From positions 1-15,007 of the forward strand of contig CAKTZN010000022.1 in the NCBI GenBank assembly GCA_934635545.1: DNA of 15,007 nt. Reading direction: 5' to 3'. Origin of the DNA: an uncultured Oscillospiraceae bacterium (GTDB lineage: Bacteria; Bacillota; Clostridia; Oscillospirales; Oscillospiraceae). Under the pieces are notes generated by a model that was not told the origin of the DNA, made no database searches, and worked only from the letters and a program-made list of their open reading frames with translations. Made by a program: the position numbers and the translations under genes. Each line of letters begins with the position of its first letter. Position 1 is the first letter of the stretch. Positions 6,259 to 13,084 of the stretch are shown here, piece after piece.

Positions 6259-6776
6259 ACCAGCTCCTCCTCTCTCATGCGCTCCGCCAGCAGCTTGCGG
6301 CCCCGGAAGATACGGGTGTTGACCGTGGCCTCCGGCAGGTGCAGCGCCTGGGCAATCTCGCGGGTGGTGCGCTCCTCCACGAACCGCATTTCCAGCACGG
6401 CGCGGTACAGCTCCGGCATGTCCCGGATCAGGGCCACGATGGCCGCCGCGCCCGCCTGACTGTCATGCTGGGGCAGAAGGGTCTCCAGCTCCTCGGTGGG
6501 TATCTCTCTGCTGCGCTTGCGCAACAGAGAGATACATTCGTTCTTCACCGTAATAACGCAGTAGGCGCCGCGATTCTTTCCCTCCAGGGTACGGATTCTG
6601 GGAAAATTCCGGATGATCTTGACCCAGGCGTTCTGCACGGCGTCCACCAGGGACATCTGGTCGGTGGGAAAGTACCGTCTGGCCAGGCGGAGCATGGCCT
6701 GGTGATACTGGCTGTACAGGGCCAGAAACGCCTCTTTTTCGGCATCGGTCTCCAGTAGGGATAGGTAGATCAGCAA
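6255..6776 (-). CDS. ECF-type RNA polymerase sigma factor
   Basis: 173 residues. Region 2 (about 15-85) contains LYSQYHQAMLRLARRYF and the VDAVQNAWVKIIRN stretch that contacts core polymerase and the -10. Region 4 (about 112-165) ends in the helix-turn-helix TTREIAQALHLPEATVNTRIFRGRKLL that would bind the -35. The start is a TTG at 6776, chosen because GGAGG lies 8 bases upstream and the resulting MLIYLSLLET is the usual opening of this group; the first internal Met (residue 28) would cut into region 2. It is first in a two-gene unit with the DUF4367 protein. Target promoters are not evident, although such factors often control their own operon. Confidence 0.9.
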   Translation of the reverse strand: MLIYLSLLETDAEKEAFLALYSQYHQAMLRLARRYFPTDQMSLVDAVQNAWVKIIRNFPRIRTLEGKNRGAYCVITVKNECISLLRKRSREIPTEELETLLPQHDSQAGAAAIVALIRDMPELYRAVLEMRFVEERTTREIAQALHLPEATVNTRIFRGRKLLAERMREEELV

Positions 6777-6818
6777 AGTGTGCGCCTCCGTTTCGTCTGG
6801 TGAGGGAATTGGGCTTAC

Positions 6819-6847
6819 AGTATAGCACAGGGGGAAATCTTCGGCAA
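6819..6847 (-). promoter_or_regulatory. Promoter of the sigma/anti-sigma operon
   Basis: On the minus strand, TTGCCG (6842-6847), 17-base spacer, extended -10 TGCTATACT (hexamer 6819-6824). This looks like a housekeeping promoter, not an ECF-type AAC/CGT one, so basal expression probably does not need the sigma itself. Confidence 0.65.
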
Positions 6848-6908
6848 GAAAGGGAAAAAGGTGAAAGAAAACCGCCTACTGGGGCGTCTATCAGGACAGA
6901 GTGCGCCG

Positions 6909-6956
6909 CGCAACCTGAAATTGCGCCGGTTTTGCGCAAACGCAACCTGAAGTTGC
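6909..6956. promoter_or_regulatory. Cluster of repeated palindromes upstream of the sigma operon
   Basis: Two direct copies of an imperfect palindrome, CGCAACCTGAAATTGC (6909-6924) and CGCAACCTGAAGTTGC (6941-6956), differ by one base and are exactly 32 bases apart (about three helical turns). Between them stands TTTGCGCAAA (6931-6940), itself a palindrome, and TTGCGC/GCGCAA pairs link the parts. It reads like a cooperative binding site. It lies about 60 bases upstream of the sigma -35. Confidence 0.45.
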
Positions 6957-7206
6957 TGGACATCCCAGCCGGGAAAGAATAGGATACAGGGGAAGAGAAA
7001 AATTCCCTTACGCTGTCAGGAATGACCCCGCGGCGACATATGGTAGTAAAAGGCTCTTTTCACCACAGCATGGCGGCGCGGAGAGCCGGCACACAGTATA
7101 ACGCATGGGAAGGGAAAAATCTTTCGGGAATCCCAGAATTTGAGAAACTTTTTTTCAGCGGGCAGCGTCTATAAGAGTAGAGAGAAGAGAAAACGGCAGA
7201 CTCAAC
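6957..7206. other. Non-coding stretch between divergent genes, no assignable feature
   Basis: Part of a 502-base gene-free interval (6777-7278). Purine-rich on the plus strand with scattered GGGAA/TTCCC pairs, none forming a convincing terminator or known RNA. A 50-codon frame from ATG 7022 to 7174 has AGGA directly against the start and no recognisable content, so I do not call it. Confidence 0.4.
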
Positions 7207-7219
7207 CAACCGTCGGTTG
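7207..7219. promoter_or_regulatory. Inverted repeat over the lipoprotein promoter -35
   Basis: CAACCG-T-CGGTTG, perfect 6-base arms. The right arm supplies the first bases of the proposed -35 (7217-7222), a position that suits a repressor. Confidence 0.4.
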
Positions 7220-7245
7220 TGGCGGCGGCGATCCGGGAATAGAAT
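7217..7245 (+). promoter_or_regulatory. Promoter candidate for the small lipoprotein
   Basis: TTGTGG (7217-7222), 17-base spacer, TAGAAT (7240-7245). Weak -35; the leader would be about 27 bases. TATAAG at 7170-7175 is a less well-placed alternative. Confidence 0.45.
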
Positions 7246-7278
7246 AGAGACAACAGAGAAAGGGAAAGGAGCTTGTCT

Positions 7279-7743
7279 ATGAAGCGGAAGGCTTTGCTGA
7301 TGTTGTTGGCGGCGGCGCTGGCGCTGGCCCTGCTGGGGTGCGGCGGCGGAGAGCTGCGGGCTGTGGAGCGGTGCGCGGAGCAGTATTTGCAGACGTTCCA
7401 GCAGGACGGGATCGAAAAAGCGGTGGCGTACTGCCACTTTGAGGCAAACGACGTATACTCGCAGGATGAGCACCGGGCGCTGTATGTCCGCTCCGGCTGC
7501 GCCATTCAGGACTATCGCATCCGCAGCATCGACAAGGTCAACGACGGGCTCTATGCCCTGACGCTGGATCTGCAGGACGCGGCGGGGAAGTGGAAAACGG
7601 CCTATCACTTCGTGGGCCGCATCGACGGGACGTACCGCTACATCACCGGCGTGACCCATGTGCCCCAGGCGCTGCGGGAGGGCCTTACCCCGGAGGCGTA
7701 CCGGACCACGGACATCCGCTTCGTGATCAAGGGCATCGGATAA
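7279..7743 (+). CDS. Small lipoprotein of unknown function, possibly NTF2-like fold
   Basis: 154 residues. Lipoprotein signal: MKRKA, a Leu/Ala-rich core and lipobox LLGC with Cys21, so the mature protein would be lipid-anchored outside the membrane. The rest (about 28-150) starts with a helical AVERCAEQYLQTFQQDGIEKAVAYC and continues as alternating strands ending in YRYITGVTHVP. This order is reminiscent of DUF4878/NTF2-like lipoproteins, though I cannot confirm the family. Start: ATG 7279 has AAGGAG 7 bases upstream and makes a standard signal peptide; the in-frame TTG at 7273 is less likely. A terminator follows at once and there is no operon partner. Confidence 0.8.
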   Translation: MKRKALLMLLAAALALALLGCGGGELRAVERCAEQYLQTFQQDGIEKAVAYCHFEANDVYSQDEHRALYVRSGCAIQDYRIRSIDKVNDGLYALTLDLQDAAGKWKTAYHFVGRIDGTYRYITGVTHVPQALREGLTPEAYRTTDIRFVIKGIG

Positions 7744-7790
7744 CAAAAACCCCCATCGGAGAAACGACTCCGGTGGGGGATCTTTTATTT
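7744..7790. terminator. Bidirectional terminator between the lipoprotein and LysR genes
   Basis: 12-base arms CCCCCATCGGAG (7750-7761) and CTCCGGTGGGGG (7768-7779), one G-U pair. T-rich on the plus side (TCTTTTATTT) and TTTTTG on the minus side, serving both converging genes. The plus-side T run overlaps the LysR stop codon. Confidence 0.85.
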
Positions 7791-8651
7791 GGCCTGGGGC
7801 AGGCAGCCGCTGTACTGCCGCTTCAGGAAGGTGAGGAACATGCGGGCGGCGCTGTTGGCGGCGGGCAGCGTCTTGACCGCCGCACCCAGGCGGCGGGACA
7901 CTGGCTTGTCCAGCGGGATGGCCCGCACCCGATCCTCGTATCCGCCCAGGGAGAAGGCCGACAGCACCGATACGCCCAGGCCGCCGGCCACCATGGACAG
8001 GATGGCGGCGTCATCCGAGGCGGTGACCGTCAGGCGCGGGGCGTCCGGCGGCAGCAGCGGCTCGATATATTGCTCGGGACTGGAGAGGAAGGGCTCCTGC
8101 AGCAGCCGCGCCAGGGAGATGGTCTCCTCCGTCCAGGGGAAGTCCGGCGGCACCACCGCCACCAGCGGCGCGTCGGTCAGGGGCGTCCAGAGGAAGCCCT
8201 TGGCGCAGGCCTCGTCCACCAGGGCCAGTTGGATCTTGTCCTGCTCCAAGGCGTCGGCCAGCTCGTTGCCCTGGACAAGCACATCCACCTTGATCTCCGG
8301 GTGCAGCCTGCGGAATTTTTGCAGGAGATCCGGTAAACGGGAGCGGGCGATGCTGGCGAAGCAGCCGATCCGCAGGCCGCGGCCGTACAGCTCACCCTGC
8401 ACCTCCGCCTCGCCCCGCAGGGCGTCGCAGGCGCTGATCACCTGGTTGATATAGGGCAGCAGATGCTCCCCCTCCTCCGACAGGCGGACGCCGTGGCTGC
8501 TGCGCAGCAGCAGCGTGCAGCCCAGCTCGGCCTCCAGCTTGTTGACCAGGTGGGTCATGGCGGACTGCGTATATCCCAACTGCGCGGCCGCCTTGCCGAA
8601 GCTGCCGCACTGTACGGCGGTCAGCAATGCCCGCAGTTTGTTATCATCCAT
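7785..8651 (-). CDS. LysR-family transcriptional regulator, divergent from brnQ
   Basis: 288 residues. N-terminal winged helix-turn-helix (about 3-62): LRALLTAVQCGSFGKAAAQLGYTQSAMTHLVNKLEAELG, followed by LLLRSSHGVRLSEEGEHLL. The effector-binding domain fills about 88-288, with the usual GLRIGCFASIARSRLPDLL opening and a GGLGVSVLSAF segment. LysR proteins usually activate a divergent neighbour when bound to a small ligand, so brnQ is the likely target and a branched-chain amino acid or related metabolite a possible ligand (inference). GAGG lies 6 bases before the ATG. It shares a terminator with the lipoprotein. Confidence 0.9.
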   Translation of the reverse strand: MDDNKLRALLTAVQCGSFGKAAAQLGYTQSAMTHLVNKLEAELGCTLLLRSSHGVRLSEEGEHLLPYINQVISACDALRGEAEVQGELYGRGLRIGCFASIARSRLPDLLQKFRRLHPEIKVDVLVQGNELADALEQDKIQLALVDEACAKGFLWTPLTDAPLVAVVPPDFPWTEETISLARLLQEPFLSSPEQYIEPLLPPDAPRLTVTASDDAAILSMVAGGLGVSVLSAFSLGGYEDRVRAIPLDKPVSRRLGAAVKTLPAANSAARMFLTFLKRQYSGCLPQAK

Positions 8652-8701
8652 AGGAACCTCGCTTTCTGCGATTTGTACAAAAATGCTTTTACTGAATTAT
8701 A

Positions 8702-8730
8702 AATATAGCACAACAAAGCGGCCTCTTCAA
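8702..8730 (-). promoter_or_regulatory. Promoter candidate for the LysR regulator gene
   Basis: On the minus strand, TTGAAG (8725-8730), 17-base spacer, extended -10 TGCTATATT (hexamer 8702-8707). Confidence 0.6.
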
Positions 8731-8799
8731 TGACATTTCTGTGAATTCTCTGTCAAAATTCTGGTAAAAATTGTAAATATTGTGAGAGCCATTAGTTTT

Positions 8800-8817
8800 A
8801 TTCATGCCCCAATGAAT
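8800..8817. promoter_or_regulatory. Palindrome between lysR and brnQ, candidate LysR-binding site
   Basis: ATTCAT-GCCCCA-ATGAAT, perfect 6-base arms, in the 275-base divergent intergenic region about 110 bases before brnQ. It is AT-rich with dyad symmetry as in LysR boxes, though the strict T-N11-A form is not exact. I could not place a convincing brnQ promoter. The interval has no T-box or terminator hairpin. Confidence 0.4.
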
Positions 8818-8926
8818 TACGCTCAATTCTCAAGTCATGAAAAAAATGTTACTCTATATGAGCGGAATGCATGACACTGTGTTGAGTTTCGCGGAATGAG
8901 GAAAAGCTTGATTTGAGGAGAAAGGT

Positions 8927-10258
8927 ATGAGTATGCAAAAGAAAAGTAATACGGCACGGGACGTGATCGTCATCGGTTTCGCGCTGTTTTCCATGTTTTT
9001 CGGTGCGGGAAACGTGGTGTTTCCCCCGTATCTGGGCCTGGAGGCCGGCCCCCAGTGGCTGACCGGCTTTGCCACCTACTTTGTGGCGGACATCGGTCTG
9101 GCGCTGCTGGGCATGTTCGCGCTGCTGCGGGTAGGCAGCAGTGAAGCGGTGCTGAATCGGGTGGGCCGTGTGCCCGCGGAGATCCTGATGTGCGCCATCA
9201 TCCTGTGCATCGGCCCCATGGTGGCCATTCCCCGTACCTCTGCCAGTACCTATGAGATGGCCATCGCCCCCAACATCTCCGGCGTGTCTCCCGTGGTGTT
9301 CTCCGTGATCTTCTTCGCGGTGATCCTGGCGCTGTGCATCAAGGAATCCGCCGTGGTGGACATCGTGGGCAAGATCCTGACCCCGCTGCTGCTGGTGGGT
9401 CTGTTCGCCATCATCGTCAAGGGCGTCGTGACACCTCTGGGCGACATTGCCGCCCTGCCCCAGATCAACAACGTGGCCGTCACCGGCATCAAGGCCGGTT
9501 ATCAGACCATGGACGCGCTGGCCGCTCTGCCCTTCGGCATCATCGTGCTGCAGAGCGCCGCCAGCAAGGGTTACTCCAGCAAGAAATCCACCCTGCGCAT
9601 CGTGGGCGGCTCCGCCCTGCTGGCAGGCGTGTTGCTGCTGGCGGTGTACATGGGTCTTGCCTATCTGGGCGCCACCGTGTCCACCCAGTATACCGGCGCC
9701 GAGATCGGCCGCGCACAGTTGACCATGGCCATTGTGGAGGGCCTGATGGGCAAGGTGGGCATGGTGATCTTCGGTGTGGTCGTGGGCCTGGCCTGTGTGA
9801 CCACCGCCGTGGCCCTGACCAGCTCCGCTGCCGCTTACTTCGCTGAGCTGTGCCGCGGCAAGGTGCCCTATAAGGCGTTCGTCATCGTCATCTGCGTGTT
9901 CAGCGCCGTGGTGTCCAACCTGGGTCTGGATCGCATCGTGGCGGTGGCCTCCCCGGTGCTGGATGTGGTGTATCCCCCCACGCTGGTGCTGATCTTCATT
10001 GCCCTGATCATTCCCAACGCACACAACCGCGTCAGCCGCTGCGCCGTCATCGGCGCGCTGGTGACCAGCGTGCTGTGCACCCTGCACACCTATGGCGTGT
10101 CCATGGCCTTCGTGGAGCGCCTGCCCCTGTACAGCCTGGGCCTGGCCTGGGTCGTGCCCGCCGTGGTGTTCGGCCTGCTGGCCGCGCTGCCCGGTTTGTT
10201 TACCCGTTCCCGCTCCCGCTCGGGACAGACCTTCCACAGTCCCACCCAGGAGCATTGA
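8927..10258 (+). CDS. brnQ: Branched-chain amino acid transport carrier BrnQ (LIVCS family)
   Basis: 443 residues, about 12 membrane helices. It couples uptake of leucine, isoleucine and valine to an ion gradient in the cytoplasmic membrane. Family hallmark near the start: GFALFSMFFGAGNVVFPPYLG (FFGAGN 24-29, FPP 32-34). Further in are PRTSASTYEMA (about 103-113) and the LTPLLLVGLFAIIVKG helix. The length is normal. GAGGAG lies 6 bases before ATG 8927; a second ATG two codons later is possible. Divergent from a LysR regulator and closed by a terminator, so it is a one-gene unit. Its strong codon bias makes long antisense open frames that are not genes. Confidence 0.93.
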   Translation: MSMQKKSNTARDVIVIGFALFSMFFGAGNVVFPPYLGLEAGPQWLTGFATYFVADIGLALLGMFALLRVGSSEAVLNRVGRVPAEILMCAIILCIGPMVAIPRTSASTYEMAIAPNISGVSPVVFSVIFFAVILALCIKESAVVDIVGKILTPLLLVGLFAIIVKGVVTPLGDIAALPQINNVAVTGIKAGYQTMDALAALPFGIIVLQSAASKGYSSKKSTLRIVGGSALLAGVLLLAVYMGLAYLGATVSTQYTGAEIGRAQLTMAIVEGLMGKVGMVIFGVVVGLACVTTAVALTSSAAAYFAELCRGKVPYKAFVIVICVFSAVVSNLGLDRIVAVASPVLDVVYPPTLVLIFIALIIPNAHNRVSRCAVIGALVTSVLCTLHTYGVSMAFVERLPLYSLGLAWVVPAVVFGLLAALPGLFTRSRSRSGQTFHSPTQEH

Positions 10259-10285
10259 CAATAGCGGTAAAGCCGCCTCTCCTTA

Positions 10286-10321
10286 AAAACAGGACCGCCA
10301 TCTATGGCGGTCTTGTTTTTT
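10286..10321 (+). terminator. Terminator of brnQ
   Basis: AACAGGACCGCC / GGCGGTCTTGTT arms (one G-U pair) around ATCTAT, then a T run ending at 10321. Confidence 0.85.
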
Positions 10322-10329
10322 GCGGCGAT

Positions 10330-10358
10330 TTGACAAACTACGTTTTTTCTGATAATAT
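10330..10358 (+). promoter_or_regulatory. Promoter of the small basic protein gene
   Basis: TTGACA (10330-10335), 17-base spacer, extended -10 TGATAATAT (hexamer 10353-10358). Near-consensus, so probably strong. Confidence 0.8.
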
Positions 10359-10389
10359 TCTCTCCGACCATCTGAAAAGGAGACGTACT

Positions 10390-10611
10390 ATGGAAAAATT
10401 CATTCCCTATGAGAAGCTCTCCAAGAAGGAGAAGCGCAGGCGTGACGCCATGATGCGGGGCACCTGGGGCGCGCTGAACCCGGTGACCCGGAAAAGTAAG
10501 AATCCCAAGGCGTATGACCGCCGGAAGGCACGGAAGTGGATCGATGATCCCCTGTCCGTGCCTTTTTCCGTTTCCGGGGAAATATCTCTTGCGTCTGGAT
10601 TCACCCAGTAG
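10390..10611 (+). CDS. Small basic conserved protein of unknown function
   Basis: 73 residues, rich in Lys and Arg in the first 50 (EKLSKKEKRRRDAMMRGTWG, then NPVTRKSKNPKAYDRRKARKW), no Cys, no membrane segment. It resembles short conserved hypothetical proteins I have seen in Clostridia, which carry the same RGTWG...NPVTR...NPKAYNRKK pattern. The function is unknown; the charge would suit nucleic acid or ribosome binding (inference only). AAGGAG lies 7 bases before the ATG, and a near-consensus promoter precedes it. The last codons overlap the promoter of the next gene, and its hydrophobic C-terminal 20 residues look unlike the basic body. Confidence 0.75.
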   Translation: MEKFIPYEKLSKKEKRRRDAMMRGTWGALNPVTRKSKNPKAYDRRKARKWIDDPLSVPFSVSGEISLASGFTQ

Positions 10612-10617
10612 TACAAT
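10589..10617 (+). promoter_or_regulatory. Promoter of the amidohydrolase gene, inside the end of the small ORF
   Basis: TTGCGT (10589-10594), 17-base spacer, TACAAT (10612-10617). The -35 lies in the last codons of the small basic protein, and the -10 starts directly after its stop. Confidence 0.6.
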
Positions 10618-10647
10618 AGGGAAAATGACTTTCAGGAGGACTGTCCT

Positions 10648-11445
10648 ATGAAGCTTGCCCTTTGTCAGATGGCCATGAGCGACAACGAGAACGAAAACCT
10701 GGCGCGCCAGCTTGCCGTCCTGCGGCAGGCCGCCCTTCACGGCGCGGATCTGATCGTCTATCCGGAGCTGCAACTCCATCGGTTCTTTCCCCAGTACACG
10801 GGCCGCGATGTGTCCGGCAAGCTGCTGACCACCGGGGATCCCATTATCCGGCAATTTCAGGACGCCTGCCGGGAGAACCACATCATGGCGGCCCCCAACT
10901 TCTATCTGCGGGAGCTCTCCGGCTGCTTCGACGCCACGCTGCTGATCGGCAGCGACGGCGTACTGCTGGGCCGCCAGAAGATGGTACACATTGCCCAGGC
11001 GGCGCAGTTCTATGAGCAGGATTACTACACCCCCTCCGACGACGGCTTTCTGGTGTTCGACACGCCCCATGGGAAGATCGGCGTCGTGGCGTGCTTCGAC
11101 CGGCACTATCCCGAGAGCATCCGCACCGAGGCGCTGATGGGGGCTGACCTGATCCTGATCCCCACCGCCAACACCGAGTGCGAGCCCATGGAGATGTTCG
11201 ACTGGGAGATCAAGGTGCAGGCGTTCCAGAACAGCGTGGCGGTGGCCATGTGCAACCGCATCGGCAGGGAAGGGGAGATGGTGTTCTCCGGCCGGTCGCT
11301 GGTGACGGACGCCAACGGCGACACCATCGCCCAGGCGGGCAGCGGCGAGGAACTGCTGTACGCCGAGGTGGACATGGCCACTTCCGCCCGCATCCGTGCC
11401 GCACGGCCCTATACCGGTCTGCGGCGGACGGAGCTGTACCGGTGA
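10648..11445 (+). CDS. Carbon-nitrogen hydrolase (nitrilase superfamily amidase)
   Basis: 265 residues, cytosolic, a single nitrilase-fold domain. The Glu-Lys-Cys triad is Glu40 (IVYPELQ), Lys111 (LGRQKMVHI) and Cys149 (ACFDRHYPES), with the extra Glu123 often seen in this family. It hydrolyses a non-peptide C-N bond; the sequence around Cys is closer to the N-carbamoyl amino acid / ureidopropionase / carbamoylputrescine amidase groups than to true nitrilases, but the substrate cannot be fixed. AGGAGG lies 8 bases before the ATG. It has its own promoter and may be co-transcribed with the NCS2 permease 135 bases downstream, as no terminator separates them. A link to nucleobase breakdown is inference. 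Confidence 0.88.
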   Translation: MKLALCQMAMSDNENENLARQLAVLRQAALHGADLIVYPELQLHRFFPQYTGRDVSGKLLTTGDPIIRQFQDACRENHIMAAPNFYLRELSGCFDATLLIGSDGVLLGRQKMVHIAQAAQFYEQDYYTPSDDGFLVFDTPHGKIGVVACFDRHYPESIRTEALMGADLILIPTANTECEPMEMFDWEIKVQAFQNSVAVAMCNRIGREGEMVFSGRSLVTDANGDTIAQAGSGEELLYAEVDMATSARIRAARPYTGLRRTELYR

Positions 11446-11477
11446 TGTCTGTTATCTAAAAAATTTATCAGCTCTCC

Positions 11478-11518
11478 TGACAAAAAGTCTTGTGTTTTGA
11501 CAAAAGGTGCGTTAAGAT
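11478..11518 (+). promoter_or_regulatory. Promoter region of the NCS2 permease, with a direct repeat
   Basis: TGACAAAA occurs twice exactly 20 bases apart (11478 and 11498). Possible hexamers: TTGTGT (11490-11495), 17 bases, TAAGAT (11513-11518). The consensus TTGACA at 11497 has no good -10 at normal spacing. The exact start is therefore uncertain. Confidence 0.4.
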
Positions 11519-11524
11519 AAGGGT

Positions 11525-11549
11525 ATATACGGCTAAGATAGCTGTGTAT
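11525..11549 (+). promoter_or_regulatory. Hairpin in the NCS2 permease leader
   Basis: ATATACGGCT and AGCTGTGTAT form a 10-base-pair stem with two G-U pairs and an AAGAT loop, upstream of the ribosome site. The allowed G-U pairs suggest it works as RNA. It does not match the purine riboswitch core. Confidence 0.35.
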
Positions 11550-11580
11550 CTGTAGAACTTATAAAGGAGAGACTTATCAC

Positions 11581-13011
11581 ATGGAGCGCATCTTCCATCT
11601 GAAGGAGAACGGCACCACCGTCAAGACGGAGATCCTTGCCGGTCTGACCACCTTCATGACCATGGCGTACATCATCGCCCTGAACCCCAATCTGCTGACC
11701 AACTTCGCCGTTGGCACCCCTCTCTGGAACGGCGTTTTCCTGGCCACCTGCATCGCCAGCGCCATCGGCACGGTGTGCATGGCCTTCCTGGCCAACAAGC
11801 CCTTCGTCATGGCGCCCGGCATGGGTCTGAACAGCTTCTTTGCCGTCATCGCCGGCAACGTGGCCGCCATGCTGAACACCGACTACACCAGCGCCTTCCA
11901 GGCGGTGCTGTGCATCATCCTGGTGGAGGGCATCGTGTTCCTGCTGCTGAGTGTGTTCAACATCCGCGACAAGATCGTGGATGCCATCCCTCTGGGCGTC
12001 CGTCTGGGTATCGGCCCCGCCATCGGTCTGATGCTGATGAACATCGGCCTGGGCTCCAACGTGGGCATCTATGCCGAGGGCAACGGCTACACCAGCCCCT
12101 TCTATGTGCTGCGTGACTTCTTCGGCGCCATGACCCCCAGCGTCATCAAGGATCACATGGGCGCGGAGTACAGCACCATGGTGCTGACCGTGGTCACCAT
12201 GTTCATCGGCCTGTTCGTCATCATCCTGCTGGCCAAGAAGGGCGTCAAGGCCGCCGTTCTGGTGGGCATGCTGGTGGCCTCCGTCATCTACTGGGCGGGC
12301 AGCTTTATCTTCCTGCACACCAACCCCTTCGCCTCTCTGCAGGGCGCGTCCTTCCTGCCCCCCTTCCAGGATATGGTGAGCACCACCTTGTTCAAGTTTG
12401 ACTTCACCGACTTCTTCCGCCTGGGCTGGTTCACCGCCCTGAGCCTGATCATCACCTTCTGCATGATCGACATGTTCGACACCATCGGTACCCTGGTGGG
12501 TACCGCCTCCCGCGCCGGTATGACCGACAAGGAGGGCAACATGCCCAAGATGAAGGAGGCCCTGCTGTCCGACGCCGTGGGCACCGTGGCAGGCGCCTGC
12601 TGCGGCACCTCCACCGTCACCACCTTCGTGGAGTCCGCCTCCGGCGTGGAGGCCGGCGGCCGCACCGGTCTGACCTCCCTGACCTCCGCGTTCATGTTCC
12701 TGGCCTGCATGTTCATCGCCCCCGTGGCGGCCATCATCCCCGCCGCCGCCACCTCCTCCGCCCTGATCTATGTGGGCATCCTGATGCTGCAGGGTCTGAA
12801 GAACGTGGACTTCGACGATCTGGATCAGGTGGTGCCCGTGTTCATCATGCTGCTGGCCATGCCCATCTCCGGCTCCATCGGCCACGGCATCGGTCTGGCC
12901 ATGATCTCCTACACCGTCATCAAGGTGTTCTCCGGCAAGGCCAAGGACGTGTCCGCCCTGACCTATGTGATCACGCTGCTGTTCCTGGTGAAGTTCTTCG
13001 CCGTGGTGTGA
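11581..13011 (+). CDS. NCS2 family nucleobase permease (AzgA/PbuG-like, adenine/guanine/hypoxanthine)
   Basis: 476 residues, 12-14 membrane helices, proton-coupled uptake of purine bases across the cytoplasmic membrane. AzgA-branch signatures: TEILAGLTTFMTMAYIIALNP (about 15-36), GMGLNSFFA (about 81-89), MIDMFDTIGTLVGTA (about 297-311) and GTSTVTTFVESASGVEAGGRTGL (from about 342), which carry substrate-binding residues in this group. The length is typical. AAAGGAG lies about 11 bases before the ATG, slightly far. It follows the amidohydrolase and ends at a strong terminator. The exact base transported is not readable from sequence, so no gene symbol is given. Confidence 0.9.
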   Translation: MERIFHLKENGTTVKTEILAGLTTFMTMAYIIALNPNLLTNFAVGTPLWNGVFLATCIASAIGTVCMAFLANKPFVMAPGMGLNSFFAVIAGNVAAMLNTDYTSAFQAVLCIILVEGIVFLLLSVFNIRDKIVDAIPLGVRLGIGPAIGLMLMNIGLGSNVGIYAEGNGYTSPFYVLRDFFGAMTPSVIKDHMGAEYSTMVLTVVTMFIGLFVIILLAKKGVKAAVLVGMLVASVIYWAGSFIFLHTNPFASLQGASFLPPFQDMVSTTLFKFDFTDFFRLGWFTALSLIITFCMIDMFDTIGTLVGTASRAGMTDKEGNMPKMKEALLSDAVGTVAGACCGTSTVTTFVESASGVEAGGRTGLTSLTSAFMFLACMFIAPVAAIIPAAATSSALIYVGILMLQGLKNVDFDDLDQVVPVFIMLLAMPISGSIGHGIGLAMISYTVIKVFSGKAKDVSALTYVITLLFLVKFFAVV

Positions 13012-13029
13012 GCGCGCCGACAACCGCAT

Positions 13030-13065
13030 AAAACGCCCCCGCCTGCTATCAGGCGGGGGCGTTTT
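13030..13065. terminator. Bidirectional terminator between the permease and valS
   Basis: Perfect 16-base arms AAAACGCCCCCGCCTG / CAGGCGGGGGCGTTTT with a CTAT loop. The T and A ends lie in the stem, so it works for both converging genes. Confidence 0.9.
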
Positions 13066-13084
13066 CATATGGCGGGGAAGGGGA

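Noticed and set aside
7022-7174. 50-codon open frame in the gap before the lipoprotein
   Set aside because: AGGA touches the start codon, with no promoter and no conserved-looking content.
7273-7275. TTG start for the lipoprotein
   Set aside because: The ATG six bases later has better ribosome-site spacing and gives a standard lipoprotein signal.
8652-8926. T-box or attenuator before brnQ
   Set aside because: No T-box sequence, specifier stem or terminator hairpin found in the interval.
8849-10261. 470-codon open frame opposite brnQ
   Set aside because: Gln/His/Gly-rich, low-complexity product with no ribosome site; a shadow of the strong codon bias of brnQ.
11446-11580. Purine riboswitch before the NCS2 permease
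   Set aside because: The conserved loop and junction sequences of the purine aptamer are absent, and no terminator or sequestering stem follows.
11533-13068. 511-codon open frame opposite the NCS2 permease
   Set aside because: Same His/Gly/Asp-rich composition, runs through the permease terminator; a codon-bias shadow.
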